In this document: positions 18,392 through 26,491 of the stretch, in pieces | How the letters are laid out: the number at the start of each line of letters is the position of its first letter | Position numbering within the stretch: position 1 is the first letter of the stretch | Origin: Dehalococcoidales bacterium | Lineage (GTDB): Bacteria > Chloroflexota > Dehalococcoidia > Dehalococcoidales > BS750m-G39 | Reading direction: 5' to 3' | Length of the DNA stretch: 33,640 nucleotides | NCBI GenBank assembly: GCA_016783245.1 | Contig: JADHWY010000007.1 | Location: forward strand, 1 to 33,640 | Program-made: the position numbers and the translations under genes | The notes under the pieces: model-generated | What the model was told of the DNA's origin: nothing | Databases searched by the model: none | Seen by the model: the letters and a program-made list of their open reading frames with translations, nothing else

Positions 18392-18666
18392 TGGAGACCA
18401 GAGTGTCAAGCTTCACGAAAGAAGTAATCATTGGTGATGACCAGCCCACAGTGCTTATCGGCGAGCGTATCAATCCTGCCGGCAAGAAAAAACTGTCAGA
18501 AGCGTTGATGGAGGACAATCTGGAGATTGTCGGCAGGGAGGCTCTGGCTCAAGCTGAGGCCGGGGCCGATATCCTCGACGTCAACGTGAGCACATTCGGT
18601 GTGGACGAGGTAGCCCTGCTTTCTGAGCACAGTCACGAACTATCTGCCATGCCCTATGTCGGTTGA
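18391..18666 (+). pseudogene. Truncated methyltetrahydrofolate:corrinoid methyltransferase (pterin-binding/AcsE-MtgA-like) N-terminus
   Basis: VLIGERINPAGKKKLSEALMEDNLEIVGREALAQAEAGADILDVNVSTFGVDEVALL is the pterin-binding methyltransferase N-terminus; family similarity ends near 18620 and the ORF stops at 18666. Confidence 0.85.
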
Positions 18667-18913
18667 TGCCAAAGATTAGTTTCTTACCATCTTTGATCAC
18701 CGGCCCGCCCCGGCGGATATACTGCCGCAGCATGCTCAAGGAGTCACTATCAACAGGTAGCACCCTTTGCCGACGTTGTTCCTGCTGCTGAGTTAGTGCT
18801 TTCTGCACCTTACGGCCACATTTGGGGTAGTAGGTGTGAGTTGCTCCCAGTCTTGCTCCGCAGCTTGGGCAAGAAAGTTTAATACGGCTCTTGAGATATT
18901 TGATGGTACAGTA
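18581..18913 (-). pseudogene. Tyrosine recombinase/integrase remnant with N-terminal zinc ribbon
   Basis: Minus frame YCTIKYLKSRIKLSCPSCGARLGATHTYYPKCGRKVQKALTQQQEQRRQRVLPVDSDSLSMLRQYIRRGGPVIKDGKKLIFGINRHRAWQIVRDCAQKAGLP; stops right after, catalytic R-H-R-Y region absent. Confidence 0.65.
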
Positions 18914-18963
18914 CTATGGGTAAAGTCGAATGAACAAATAGGAGTTTTACCTATTGATACCCC

Positions 18964-19039
18964 TGGTGGAGCTGAGGGGACTCGAACCCCTGACTTCCTC
19001 CGTGCAAGGGAGGCGCTCTCCCAGCTGAGCTACAGCCCC
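18964..19039 (-). tRNA. tRNA-Ala(TGC)
   Basis: Minus strand GGGGCTGTAGCTCAGCTGGGAGAGCGCCTCCCTTGCACGGAGGAAGTCAGGGGTTCGAGTCCCCTCAGCTCCACCA; 76 nt cloverleaf with TGC anticodon and encoded CCA. Confidence 0.96.
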
Positions 19040-19192
19040 ATCTGTCAAGGATATTATAGCAACAAGAGGTCTCATTCGCAATTTGCTGAAATGTGCCCTC
19101 ATAATGCTTGACAAATTTAACCCAGTGCATTATTATGAACATAAGTTCACTATTCCACTGTAAAGATTAAATGTCAATGGAGGAGGTGCAAA

Positions 19193-19378
19193 ATGAGAGG
19201 AAGAGGCTGGTTTGGTTGGGGAGGTGGTCTAGGCTGGGGAAGGGGTAATCCCTATCCCTTTTGCCGCTTTTATCCCTGGCTACCAAGGCGGTGGTGGGCA
19301 ACACCTTATACCAGTCGGTATGCGGCAACTATTCCCTATATGAGATATGGCTACCCATCCTATGCACCTTACCGTTGA
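19193..19378 (+). CDS. Small G/W/Y/R-rich protein (DUF5320-like style)
   Basis: MRGRGWFGWGGGLGWGRGNPYPFCRFYPWLPRRWWATPYTSRYAATIPYMRYGYPSYAPYR with ggaggaggt RBS. Confidence 0.6.
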   Translation: MRGRGWFGWGGGLGWGRGNPYPFCRFYPWLPRRWWATPYTSRYAATIPYMRYGYPSYAPYR

Positions 19379-19480
19379 TAATAGCCATTGAACTAAGCAG
19401 GTTAATATTTATAACAGGAGGAATGTTATGCACAATGGATTTGGCTATGGATTTCGGGGAGAAAGCTGAGGTCCCAAGAA

Positions 19481-19786
19481 ATGGCAATGATTAAGGTCAG
19501 CATTATTCCTTTAGGCACTGGTATTCCTTCAGTTAGCAAATATGTAGCCCGGGCTGTGGAGGTATTGCAGGACGAGAAGGATATAAAATATGAGCTGACG
19601 GCAATGGGAACAATTATTGAGGGCGATTTGGACCGGCTCCTCACTTTAGCTCGGAAGATGCATGAAACCGTCTTCGATGCCGGGCTTATGAGAGCGGTAA
19701 CAATAATCGAGATTGATGACCGGCGAGATAAAACCTCAAGCATGAGTAGCAAGATAGAATCAGTGAAGAGAGAGTTAGAGCATTAA
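19481..19786 (+). CDS. MTH1187/YqgV family (thiamine-binding-like) protein
   Basis: KVSIIPLGTGIPSVSKYVARAVEVLQDEKDIKYELTAMGTIIEGDLDRLLTLARKMHETVFDAGLMRAVTIIEIDDRRDK. Confidence 0.87.
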   Translation: MAMIKVSIIPLGTGIPSVSKYVARAVEVLQDEKDIKYELTAMGTIIEGDLDRLLTLARKMHETVFDAGLMRAVTIIEIDDRRDKTSSMSSKIESVKRELEH

Positions 19787-19870
19787 GCAGCCAATAACCC
19801 CTTCGGTGCCTTTCTCGGTGTGAAGCTGGATATGGAGAAAAAGAATTATTAAAATACAGAGCGAACTACG

Positions 19871-20626
19871 ATGATAGAGATTTACTTAGCTCCAGCCCTG
19901 TTCTTTGTCATCGCTTTCATTTTCTCCATGTTAGGTATGGGTGGGGCACAGCTATATGTTCCTATATTGTTTTGGTTAGGCATGGATTTTAAGACACAGG
20001 CAATACCCCTTGGACTGTTATTAGGCGTGGTTGTCAGCTCATCGGCTGCCTTAACCTACGGGCGAAAAGGAATGATTGAATGGAAGATTGCTATACCCTT
20101 TGGTCTTGCCATGATTTTATTAGCCCCACTTGGTGGCTGGGTCAATATAGGTCTTCCGACAAAGTTAGTAATTATAATATTCGCCCTGTTTACCATAGCC
20201 GGGGCTACAGTTATGCTCACTGGCTGGCAACCTAAACACAGCGAATTATCTTCAAAAGGGCGCCTCATATTAGGAACTTCAGGGGGAAGTATTATTGGTT
20301 TCTTTGCTGGTCTATTAGGTCGAGGAGGGGGGGCCTTTGTTGTGCCCTTACTTTACGTCGCAGGTTTGGAAGCGAAAGCGGCTGCTGCCACATCCGCATT
20401 TGTGGTAACCTGTTCTGGCACATCGGCCTTTTTGTCCCATATTTTAACCGCAGCACAGCCCCAATGGGTTGTCTGGATTCTTTGCCTAATCTCGGTATTC
20501 ATTGGCAGTCAATTGGGTTCGCGTTTAATGGCTGCAAAAATAGAATCAAAATATATAAAATTGATATTCGGGACTGTCCTTCTCGGAGTTGCTGCCACCC
20601 TCCTTTTCCAGGGATTCTCTATGTGA
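19871..20626 (+). CDS. Sulfite exporter TauE/SafE family membrane protein
   Basis: Polytopic protein with FSMLGMGGAQLYVPILFWLGMDFKTQAIPLGLLL and GFFAGLLGRGGGAFVVPLLYVAGLEAKAAAATSAFVV repeats. Confidence 0.88.
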   Translation: MIEIYLAPALFFVIAFIFSMLGMGGAQLYVPILFWLGMDFKTQAIPLGLLLGVVVSSSAALTYGRKGMIEWKIAIPFGLAMILLAPLGGWVNIGLPTKLVIIIFALFTIAGATVMLTGWQPKHSELSSKGRLILGTSGGSIIGFFAGLLGRGGGAFVVPLLYVAGLEAKAAAATSAFVVTCSGTSAFLSHILTAAQPQWVVWILCLISVFIGSQLGSRLMAAKIESKYIKLIFGTVLLGVAATLLFQGFSM

Positions 20627-20651
20627 AATTAAAAGATAGAAAAGGAAAACA

Positions 20652-21416
20652 ATGAACTCTATAATCTATGGTCCAGTCCCTTCATGGCGGCTGGGCAGGT
20701 CTTTGGGGGTAGATTTACTCTCTACCAGGGAAAAGGCCTGTTCTTTTGATTGCATCTACTGCCAGTTGGGTAGGACAATCAACCCTCAAGTGGAGCGAAG
20801 GCAGTTCGTGACCACCACCCAGTTAGCCAAAGAGCTAGAGGCAGTAAGAGTCATATCAGCTGACTATGTTACCTTCTCTGGAACAGGGGAACCCACCCTA
20901 GCCAGCAACCTGGGAGAAGCTATCAAACTAGTCAAATCAATCCTGCCGCTGCCGGTGGCAATTCTAACCAACTCCTTCCTCATGCCAAGGGAAGAAGTGC
21001 GCCATGAGTTAACACAGGCGAATGCAGTGGTAGCCAAGGTAGATGCTCCCGATGAACAGATTTTCCACCAGATTAATAGACCTGTAGTAGGCTATTCCTT
21101 TGACCAAATACTCCGTTCCATAGAGCAATTTAGAAAGGAATTCAAGGGAAAGCTAGCCCTTCAAATGATGTTCATCGCCAAAAATAAGGACTATGCCAGA
21201 CAGATGGCACAAATAGCCAGTCAGATTTCACCCGATGAGGTTCAGCTTAATACCCCGCTACGCCCCTGCCCTATTAAACCGTTAACACCAGAGGAAATGG
21301 CTATTATAGAGAAGGAATTTGCTGGATTAAAGGCGGTAAATGTATATCAGGCTCCAAAACCAGAAGTCGTGCCCCTGAATCTAGAGGAAACACTACGGCG
21401 GAGACCGAAGCTTTAA
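20652..21416 (+). CDS. Radical SAM protein, COG0731 (wyosine synthase-like) family
   Basis: YGPVPSWRLGRSLGVDLLSTREKACSFDCIYCQLGRT (CxxxCxxC), FSGTGEPTLASNLGEAI. Confidence 0.88.
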   Translation: MNSIIYGPVPSWRLGRSLGVDLLSTREKACSFDCIYCQLGRTINPQVERRQFVTTTQLAKELEAVRVISADYVTFSGTGEPTLASNLGEAIKLVKSILPLPVAILTNSFLMPREEVRHELTQANAVVAKVDAPDEQIFHQINRPVVGYSFDQILRSIEQFRKEFKGKLALQMMFIAKNKDYARQMAQIASQISPDEVQLNTPLRPCPIKPLTPEEMAIIEKEFAGLKAVNVYQAPKPEVVPLNLEETLRRRPKL

Positions 21417-21438
21417 CCCCTTGTTAAATGTCCAATAC

Positions 21439-22020
21439 TCAAAAAACTTTGGCTGGCTTTATCTGCACCGGTAAGCCAGCGACCATAAGGTAGACCTCAT
21501 CAGCAGCCTGTGCCATCATCTGGTTTGCTTTAGCCAGTAAATCGCGATATAACCTGCCCACTCTATTAGCTGGCACCAAGCCCAGACCAACCTCATTGGT
21601 AACAATAATGAAGCTGGCATCAACCCGGTTAATGCACTCAATCAGCTCACCGACTTCAGCGATAAGCCTCTTCTCAATAAGGGGAGCATCGCTCTGCTCA
21701 CCGGTTTGGTCACTGTGCTGACCGAGAATGTTATTAACCAGGAGTGTGATGCAATCCACAATCACCACCTTGGCACCACCGATTTTCTGCTCAATCTGGC
21801 TACCCACCTGGGTGGTAACCTCAAGGGTGCTCCAGGCTGCTGACCTTGTCCTCTTATGCTCCTCAATGCGCTGCCGCATCTCCTCATCGCCAGCCACCGC
21901 CGTAGCCACAAAAAACACCGGTCCGCCTGACTTCAGGGCAAGCTCCTGGGCAAAATGGCTCTTGCCGCTACCAGCGCCGCCAATTATCAGAACACATCTT
22001 CTACTCAATCTACGCCCCAA
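21439..22020 (-). CDS. cobU: Bifunctional adenosylcobinamide kinase/guanylyltransferase
   Basis: Walker A GGAGSGKSHFAQELA; VDCITLLVNNILG; VTNEVGLGLVPANRVGRLYRDLLAKANQMMAQAADEVYLMVAGLPVQIK. Confidence 0.94.
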   Translation of the reverse strand: MGRRLSRRCVLIIGGAGSGKSHFAQELALKSGGPVFFVATAVAGDEEMRQRIEEHKRTRSAAWSTLEVTTQVGSQIEQKIGGAKVVIVDCITLLVNNILGQHSDQTGEQSDAPLIEKRLIAEVGELIECINRVDASFIIVTNEVGLGLVPANRVGRLYRDLLAKANQMMAQAADEVYLMVAGLPVQIKPAKVF

Positions 22021-22035
22021 AATAATTTATTATCA

Positions 22036-22650
22036 CTAATCTCTCTCCCCCAGATGACAAACGTCGTTTAGCAGGCTTAATATTGCTCCCTGGGGATAGG
22101 CCTCCAGGATACTAAGCGAAGCCAAATCAAGACGAAACTGCCGCCTGTATCTTAGCTCTATGCCCAATAACTGGCACATCAATGTGCGTAGAGACCCGCT
22201 ATGAGCTACAATGAGTATTGTCTCCTCTAGAGCATGTTTTTCCAGTCTGCTGGCAAAGTCGCTCACCCGCTTATTAAAGGTATTAAGGCTTTCGCCGCCA
22301 GGATATTTCAGCTCGGGGTTCCCTTCCACCCACAATTTGGTTATCTCAGGGTAAAGCTGACTAATCTCCTCAAATGTCAAACCCTCAAGCTTGCCAAAAT
22401 TGACCTCCCTCAGCTCAGAGCAGATTATAACCTCCAACCGGTGCCTGGAACCAATGGTCTCCGCTGTTACCGAAGCCCGCCTTAGGTCACTGGAATAGAT
22501 GGCGTCAATCCTCTCTGCTGTCAGACGGTCACGCAATCTCTCAGCCTGCCTTAGCCCAGTGGCACTCAACTTGACATCACTATGCCCCCAGTACCTCTCA
22601 GCACTGTTAAACTCAGTATCACCATGTCTAATCAAAAGCAACCTGGACAA
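22036..22650 (-). CDS. cobC: Histidine phosphatase, probable alpha-ribazole phosphatase
   Basis: LLLIRHGDTEFNSAERYWGHSDVKLSATGLRQAERL, LREVNFGKLEGLTFEEI, ILIVAHSGSLRTLMCQLLG; between cobU and cobS. Confidence 0.88.
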   Translation of the reverse strand: MSRLLLIRHGDTEFNSAERYWGHSDVKLSATGLRQAERLRDRLTAERIDAIYSSDLRRASVTAETIGSRHRLEVIICSELREVNFGKLEGLTFEEISQLYPEITKLWVEGNPELKYPGGESLNTFNKRVSDFASRLEKHALEETILIVAHSGSLRTLMCQLLGIELRYRRQFRLDLASLSILEAYPQGAILSLLNDVCHLGERD

Positions 22651-22668
22651 GCTTCCCTCCTGACCAGG

Positions 22669-23418
22669 CTAGCCCAACCACTGGATGTGAGCCAGCAGAC
22701 AAACAAGAATGAGTACGCAAACCTCAGCCACCTCATTTATCGCCCCATAGGTGTCACCGGTAAGCCCACCAAACTTACCCTTCAAATAGGCAGCCATAGC
22801 TATTACTATAACCCAAATAGCTAACATTATAACAAAGCCTGTCAGTTGAGCCAGAATCACTGCCACGGCCAAAGTTATAAATGTCGCTATAACAAACCTC
22901 TGCCAGCTAGCCCCCTGCTTAAATACCTTTCCCAAACCCGATGGTTTAGCATAGGAATAGGCAAAAACAGCATAGACCATTGCCCACCGACTTACCACCG
23001 GCATAAGCACCAGGGTTTGCATTAACCAGCTATCAGGCACACCACTCATTGAGACATATTTGACCAGCAGCAGGCAACAGACACCGATAATTCCAAAGCC
23101 GCCAGCCCGGCTATCCTGCATCACCCGCCACCTCTCCTCCACCGTCTTGTGACCACCTATGCCGTCGCAGGTATCAACAAAGCCATCAAGGTGCAAAGCA
23201 CCGCTAATCACCACCAGAGAAACGACCAACAGCACAGTAACTAACGCCGAAGGCAAGAACAGACCCAGTAGCCAATTCAAGCCAACCAGAATAAGCCCAA
23301 TAATAACACCGACCAAGGGGAAATAAACTATAGAGCGTCCTACTTCCTCGGGGCTGACCTCACGCCGCCCGGGCAAGGGTATAATGGTTAGAAATCTTAC
23401 AGCAGCTAAGAACTTCAA
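22669..23418 (-). CDS. cobS: Adenosylcobinamide-GDP ribazoletransferase
   Basis: AAVRFLTIIPLPGR, GALHLDGFVDTCDGIGGHKTVEERWRVMQDSRAGGFGIIG, GKFGGLTGDTYGAINEVAEV. Confidence 0.95.
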   Translation of the reverse strand: MKFLAAVRFLTIIPLPGRREVSPEEVGRSIVYFPLVGVIIGLILVGLNWLLGLFLPSALVTVLLVVSLVVISGALHLDGFVDTCDGIGGHKTVEERWRVMQDSRAGGFGIIGVCCLLLVKYVSMSGVPDSWLMQTLVLMPVVSRWAMVYAVFAYSYAKPSGLGKVFKQGASWQRFVIATFITLAVAVILAQLTGFVIMLAIWVIVIAMAAYLKGKFGGLTGDTYGAINEVAEVCVLILVCLLAHIQWLG

Positions 23419-24485
23419 TCGCCCAGTTTACTCCTTTCAGATACTCCAGCTTCAGCGAAGGTAGACATCTCAGCCAGAATCTTGGCTGCCGCCTCAGCCA
23501 GAAATATTCCCAACACGGCACCAGTGCCCTCGCCCAAACGCATGTCCAAATCCAGTAGTGGCTTAAGCCCCAGATGCCTGAGCAGCAGCCGATGACCAGC
23601 CTCTGCCGAAACATGAGCGGCGATAAGGAAGTGGCGAAGTCTCGGTGCCAGGGCTATAGCAATAAGGGCGGCTGCCCCAGAGATAAAGCCATCAATAACT
23701 ACAGGAACACGGTAAGCGGCCGCTGCCAGCATCACCCCCACCAGTCCACCAATCTCAAAGCCCCCCACCTTTGCCAGCACATCTAAAGGCTGCCGTGGGT
23801 CAGGGTGATTCAATGCCAGTGCTCTGCTTACTACATCCACCTTATGCTCGAGCTGCTTATCGTCTATGCCAGTGCCCCTGCCCACCACCTCAGCCGCTGC
23901 TTTTCCAGTCATAGCCGCACAGATAGCACTGCTGGCTGTAGTATTGCCGATGCCCATATCACCAGTGCCAACTATATCAAGACCCTTAGCCACCTCAGCC
24001 CCCACCACCTCAATCCCCGACTCTATTGCTGTCACTGCCTGCTCCACGGTCATAGCTGGGCATAGACACATATTTTGGGTGCCAAGGGCAACCTTCCTGG
24101 ACATAAGCCGGGAACTAGGTTCCAGCTCAACTGCCACCCCCATATCAACCACAACAACCCTCGCTCCTACCTGATGAGCAAGCACATTTATTCCAGCCCC
24201 ACCACTGAGGAAATTGTAAACCATCTGAGCGGTAACCTCCCGAGGGTAAGCGCTTACCCCTTCTGCCACAACCCCATGGTCGCCAACCATAGTGATAACA
24301 GCTTTGTGCCTGACTTGAGGTATAGGCTTACCCTGAACGCCAGCCAGTTGAATAGATAGCTCCTCAAGCCTACCCAGACTACCCTGCGGCTTGGTCAAGA
24401 GGTCTTGCCTGGACCGTGCTTCAGCTATTGCCCCTTCGTCCAGAGGCTTTATCATTTCAATTGTATTGGATAGAAGTCCCAGCAT
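23415..24485 (-). CDS. cobT: Nicotinate-nucleotide--dimethylbenzimidazole phosphoribosyltransferase
   Basis: DLLTKPQGSLGRLEELSIQLAGVQGK, GDHGVVAEGVSAYPREVTAQMVYNFLSGGAGINVLA, GDMGIGNTTASSAI, DGFISGAAALIA. Confidence 0.96.
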   Translation of the reverse strand: MLGLLSNTIEMIKPLDEGAIAEARSRQDLLTKPQGSLGRLEELSIQLAGVQGKPIPQVRHKAVITMVGDHGVVAEGVSAYPREVTAQMVYNFLSGGAGINVLAHQVGARVVVVDMGVAVELEPSSRLMSRKVALGTQNMCLCPAMTVEQAVTAIESGIEVVGAEVAKGLDIVGTGDMGIGNTTASSAICAAMTGKAAAEVVGRGTGIDDKQLEHKVDVVSRALALNHPDPRQPLDVLAKVGGFEIGGLVGVMLAAAAYRVPVVIDGFISGAAALIAIALAPRLRHFLIAAHVSAEAGHRLLLRHLGLKPLLDLDMRLGEGTGAVLGIFLAEAAAKILAEMSTFAEAGVSERSKLGD

Positions 24486-24571
24486 TTTGTCTCCTGTATA
24501 TATTGTTTATCAACCTTACCCCTCCTAAAAACATCTATTCTGAACTCTTCACAGCTTCCTATCTGAAGTGG

Positions 24572-24590
24572 GAGCCTCTTGGTGAGGCTC
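24572..24590 (-). terminator. Hairpin at end of AsnB-like gene (weak terminator or processing candidate)
   Basis: gagcctc-ttggt-gaggctc 7-bp perfect stem at the stop codon; no strong T-tract. Confidence 0.35.
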
Positions 24591-25570
24591 TATATAGGGT
24601 AAGCACCGCATGTCCTGCAAAACGAGGCTCCCTGTTCAACATTCGAACCACAATCCGGACAGGTCTTTGCGTTACTGGCACCCATATAAGGAACGCCAAT
24701 CATACTTCTGTAAATCTCGTAGTAGAAAAGATGTTCCTTGCTTCTAATGACAACTCTATCTTCGTTGAGGTATCTCATCTTCTTCTGGCTGAATTCAAGG
24801 TCTGAGATTCTTGAATCGAAAAGGGGCGGGAGTATGGTGGTACCGCTTCCCACTTCTATTGGTACCTTGACCCTCCACACTATTTCCGGCGGCATAATAT
24901 TCTCAAAAGCCTTGCGCAGAACCCACTTACCCCACACCTGCCCCCTTTCACTCTTAACCTTCAGACCCACATCCAAGTCTGTAGCTAAGGCTTTGAATTG
25001 TGGAGCCAAATATGGAAGCCTAACTTCTACACCTAGGTCCTTAGCTAAGTATATTGAAGAAAACCTCATATTTGCCCATAGCTTTTTAAGTGCTATGTCC
25101 AATTGCTCTTTCGTGAGTCCGAAGAGGAAGCTGTAGCCGCCAAAAAGCTCGTCGCACCCGTCCCCCGTCATGATAGTCGACATACCTTGTTCTCTCCCCA
25201 CCTTCAGGGCAACATAGATAGCTACATCATTACGAATTTCCATGGGGTCAAAAGACTTCATAATCCTAATTACAGCTCGAATATTCTCGTCCAGTTCCTC
25301 ATCCCCAAAATAGTAGACATAGTGCCTCAGTTCCAAACGGCTCGCTACTAGCTTTGCGTAGTCAACATCCGGTGCCGGGGCACCGCGTAGTGCCACTGTA
25401 ACACAGCCTGGTTTGACCCACTTTGAAGTAAGGTAAGCAAGCATAGCTGTATCCAGCCCTCCCGAGAGGAGAAGCCCATCAGTTAGATTATGCCTCACGC
25501 TTTCTTCGAGCGCTTGAACAATGGCTCCATAATTGAAAGCAGGCGATTCCACAGCTTTAAATACTGGCAT
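24590..25570 (-). CDS. Asparagine synthase (AsnB C-domain)-like ATP-pyrophosphatase protein with C-terminal zinc ribbon
   Basis: PP-loop LLLSGGLDTAMLAYL, TIMTGDGCDELFGGYSF, VEVRLPYLAPQFKALA, WGKWVLRKAFENIMPPEIVWRVKVPIEVGSG; C-terminal CPDCGSNVEQGASFCRTCGAYPI; no N-terminal glutaminase domain. Confidence 0.88.
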   Translation of the reverse strand: MPVFKAVESPAFNYGAIVQALEESVRHNLTDGLLLSGGLDTAMLAYLTSKWVKPGCVTVALRGAPAPDVDYAKLVASRLELRHYVYYFGDEELDENIRAVIRIMKSFDPMEIRNDVAIYVALKVGREQGMSTIMTGDGCDELFGGYSFLFGLTKEQLDIALKKLWANMRFSSIYLAKDLGVEVRLPYLAPQFKALATDLDVGLKVKSERGQVWGKWVLRKAFENIMPPEIVWRVKVPIEVGSGTTILPPLFDSRISDLEFSQKKMRYLNEDRVVIRSKEHLFYYEIYRSMIGVPYMGASNAKTCPDCGSNVEQGASFCRTCGAYPI

Positions 25571-25652
25571 CTAGTTCTCCTTCACACTTTAATGCCTGGA
25601 TGGTGGCGATGAGCTTTTGGCACTCAGGCTAGAAGTAAAATCTCCACAACAG

Positions 25653-26480
25653 TTAAACTGCACCCCCTTCTATCGCATCTCTGGGCTTAGCATGTCGGCT
25701 GCTGCCTGCCTTGAGTAGGACAACGGGAAGTCCATCAACCGGATGGACATAGACACAACCCTCGGCTCCGTAGACCTCCTCAATGTTCCTAGAATTGATG
25801 ACCTCCCTTGGTGTCCCCTGGGCATGAACCCGCCCATTATTTATCAGGATTAATCTATCACAGTATTGTGAGGCAATGTTTAGGTCATGAAGGGCAACCA
25901 CAACCGTCAAATTGTTTTCCAGGCAAAGGTTCTTAATCAGGTCAAGGATTTCAACCTGATGGCTGATATCCAAATTCGCTGTCGGCTCGTCTAAAAGAAT
26001 TGACTTCGGCTCTTGAGCCAGAACACGGGCAACGACTAGGCGCTGTATCTCCCCGCCTGAAAGCTCGTCTATTCTTCGTTCAGCAAGGGATTGAGTTGCT
26101 GTCCTTTCCATAGCTCGCCAGGTGATACTCATATCTCTCGCACCTTCATACTGAAGAAGTCCAAGGTGAGGATTCCTCCCCATGAGCACTATCTCAAAGG
26201 CAGTAAAGGCATTAGGAAGGAGCGGCATCTGAGGGACTACGCCAAGCAAGCGGGCTAAATCCCCTCTGGATATCTGCGATATATCTTTTCCATCAATGAA
26301 TATTTGCCCTGAGGATGGCGAAATTACACGGCTTATAGCCTTGATAATGGTTGACTTGCCGGAGCCGTTCGGTCCGATAAGCCCCACCATTTCCCCGGGC
26401 ATCACCCGGAAGGTTAGGCCTTTCACCACCACATTACGACCATAGGCCAGACTGAGGTTTCTCACTTCCAGTTCTATCAT
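25653..26480 (-). CDS. btuD: ABC transporter ATP-binding protein, cobalamin/iron-siderophore type
   Basis: GLIGPNGSGKSTIIKAISR, LSGGEIQRLVVARVLAQEPKSILLDEPTANLDISHQ; adjacent to BtuC/BtuF. Confidence 0.9.
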   Translation of the reverse strand: MIELEVRNLSLAYGRNVVVKGLTFRVMPGEMVGLIGPNGSGKSTIIKAISRVISPSSGQIFIDGKDISQISRGDLARLLGVVPQMPLLPNAFTAFEIVLMGRNPHLGLLQYEGARDMSITWRAMERTATQSLAERRIDELSGGEIQRLVVARVLAQEPKSILLDEPTANLDISHQVEILDLIKNLCLENNLTVVVALHDLNIASQYCDRLILINNGRVHAQGTPREVINSRNIEEVYGAEGCVYVHPVDGLPVVLLKAGSSRHAKPRDAIEGGAV

Positions 26481-26491
26481 TTTAGCTATCC

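Noticed and set aside
18836-19111. + strand ORF (GTRTPDFLRAREALSQLSYSPI)
   Set aside because: Translation of the antisense of tRNA-Ala; classic spurious ORF.
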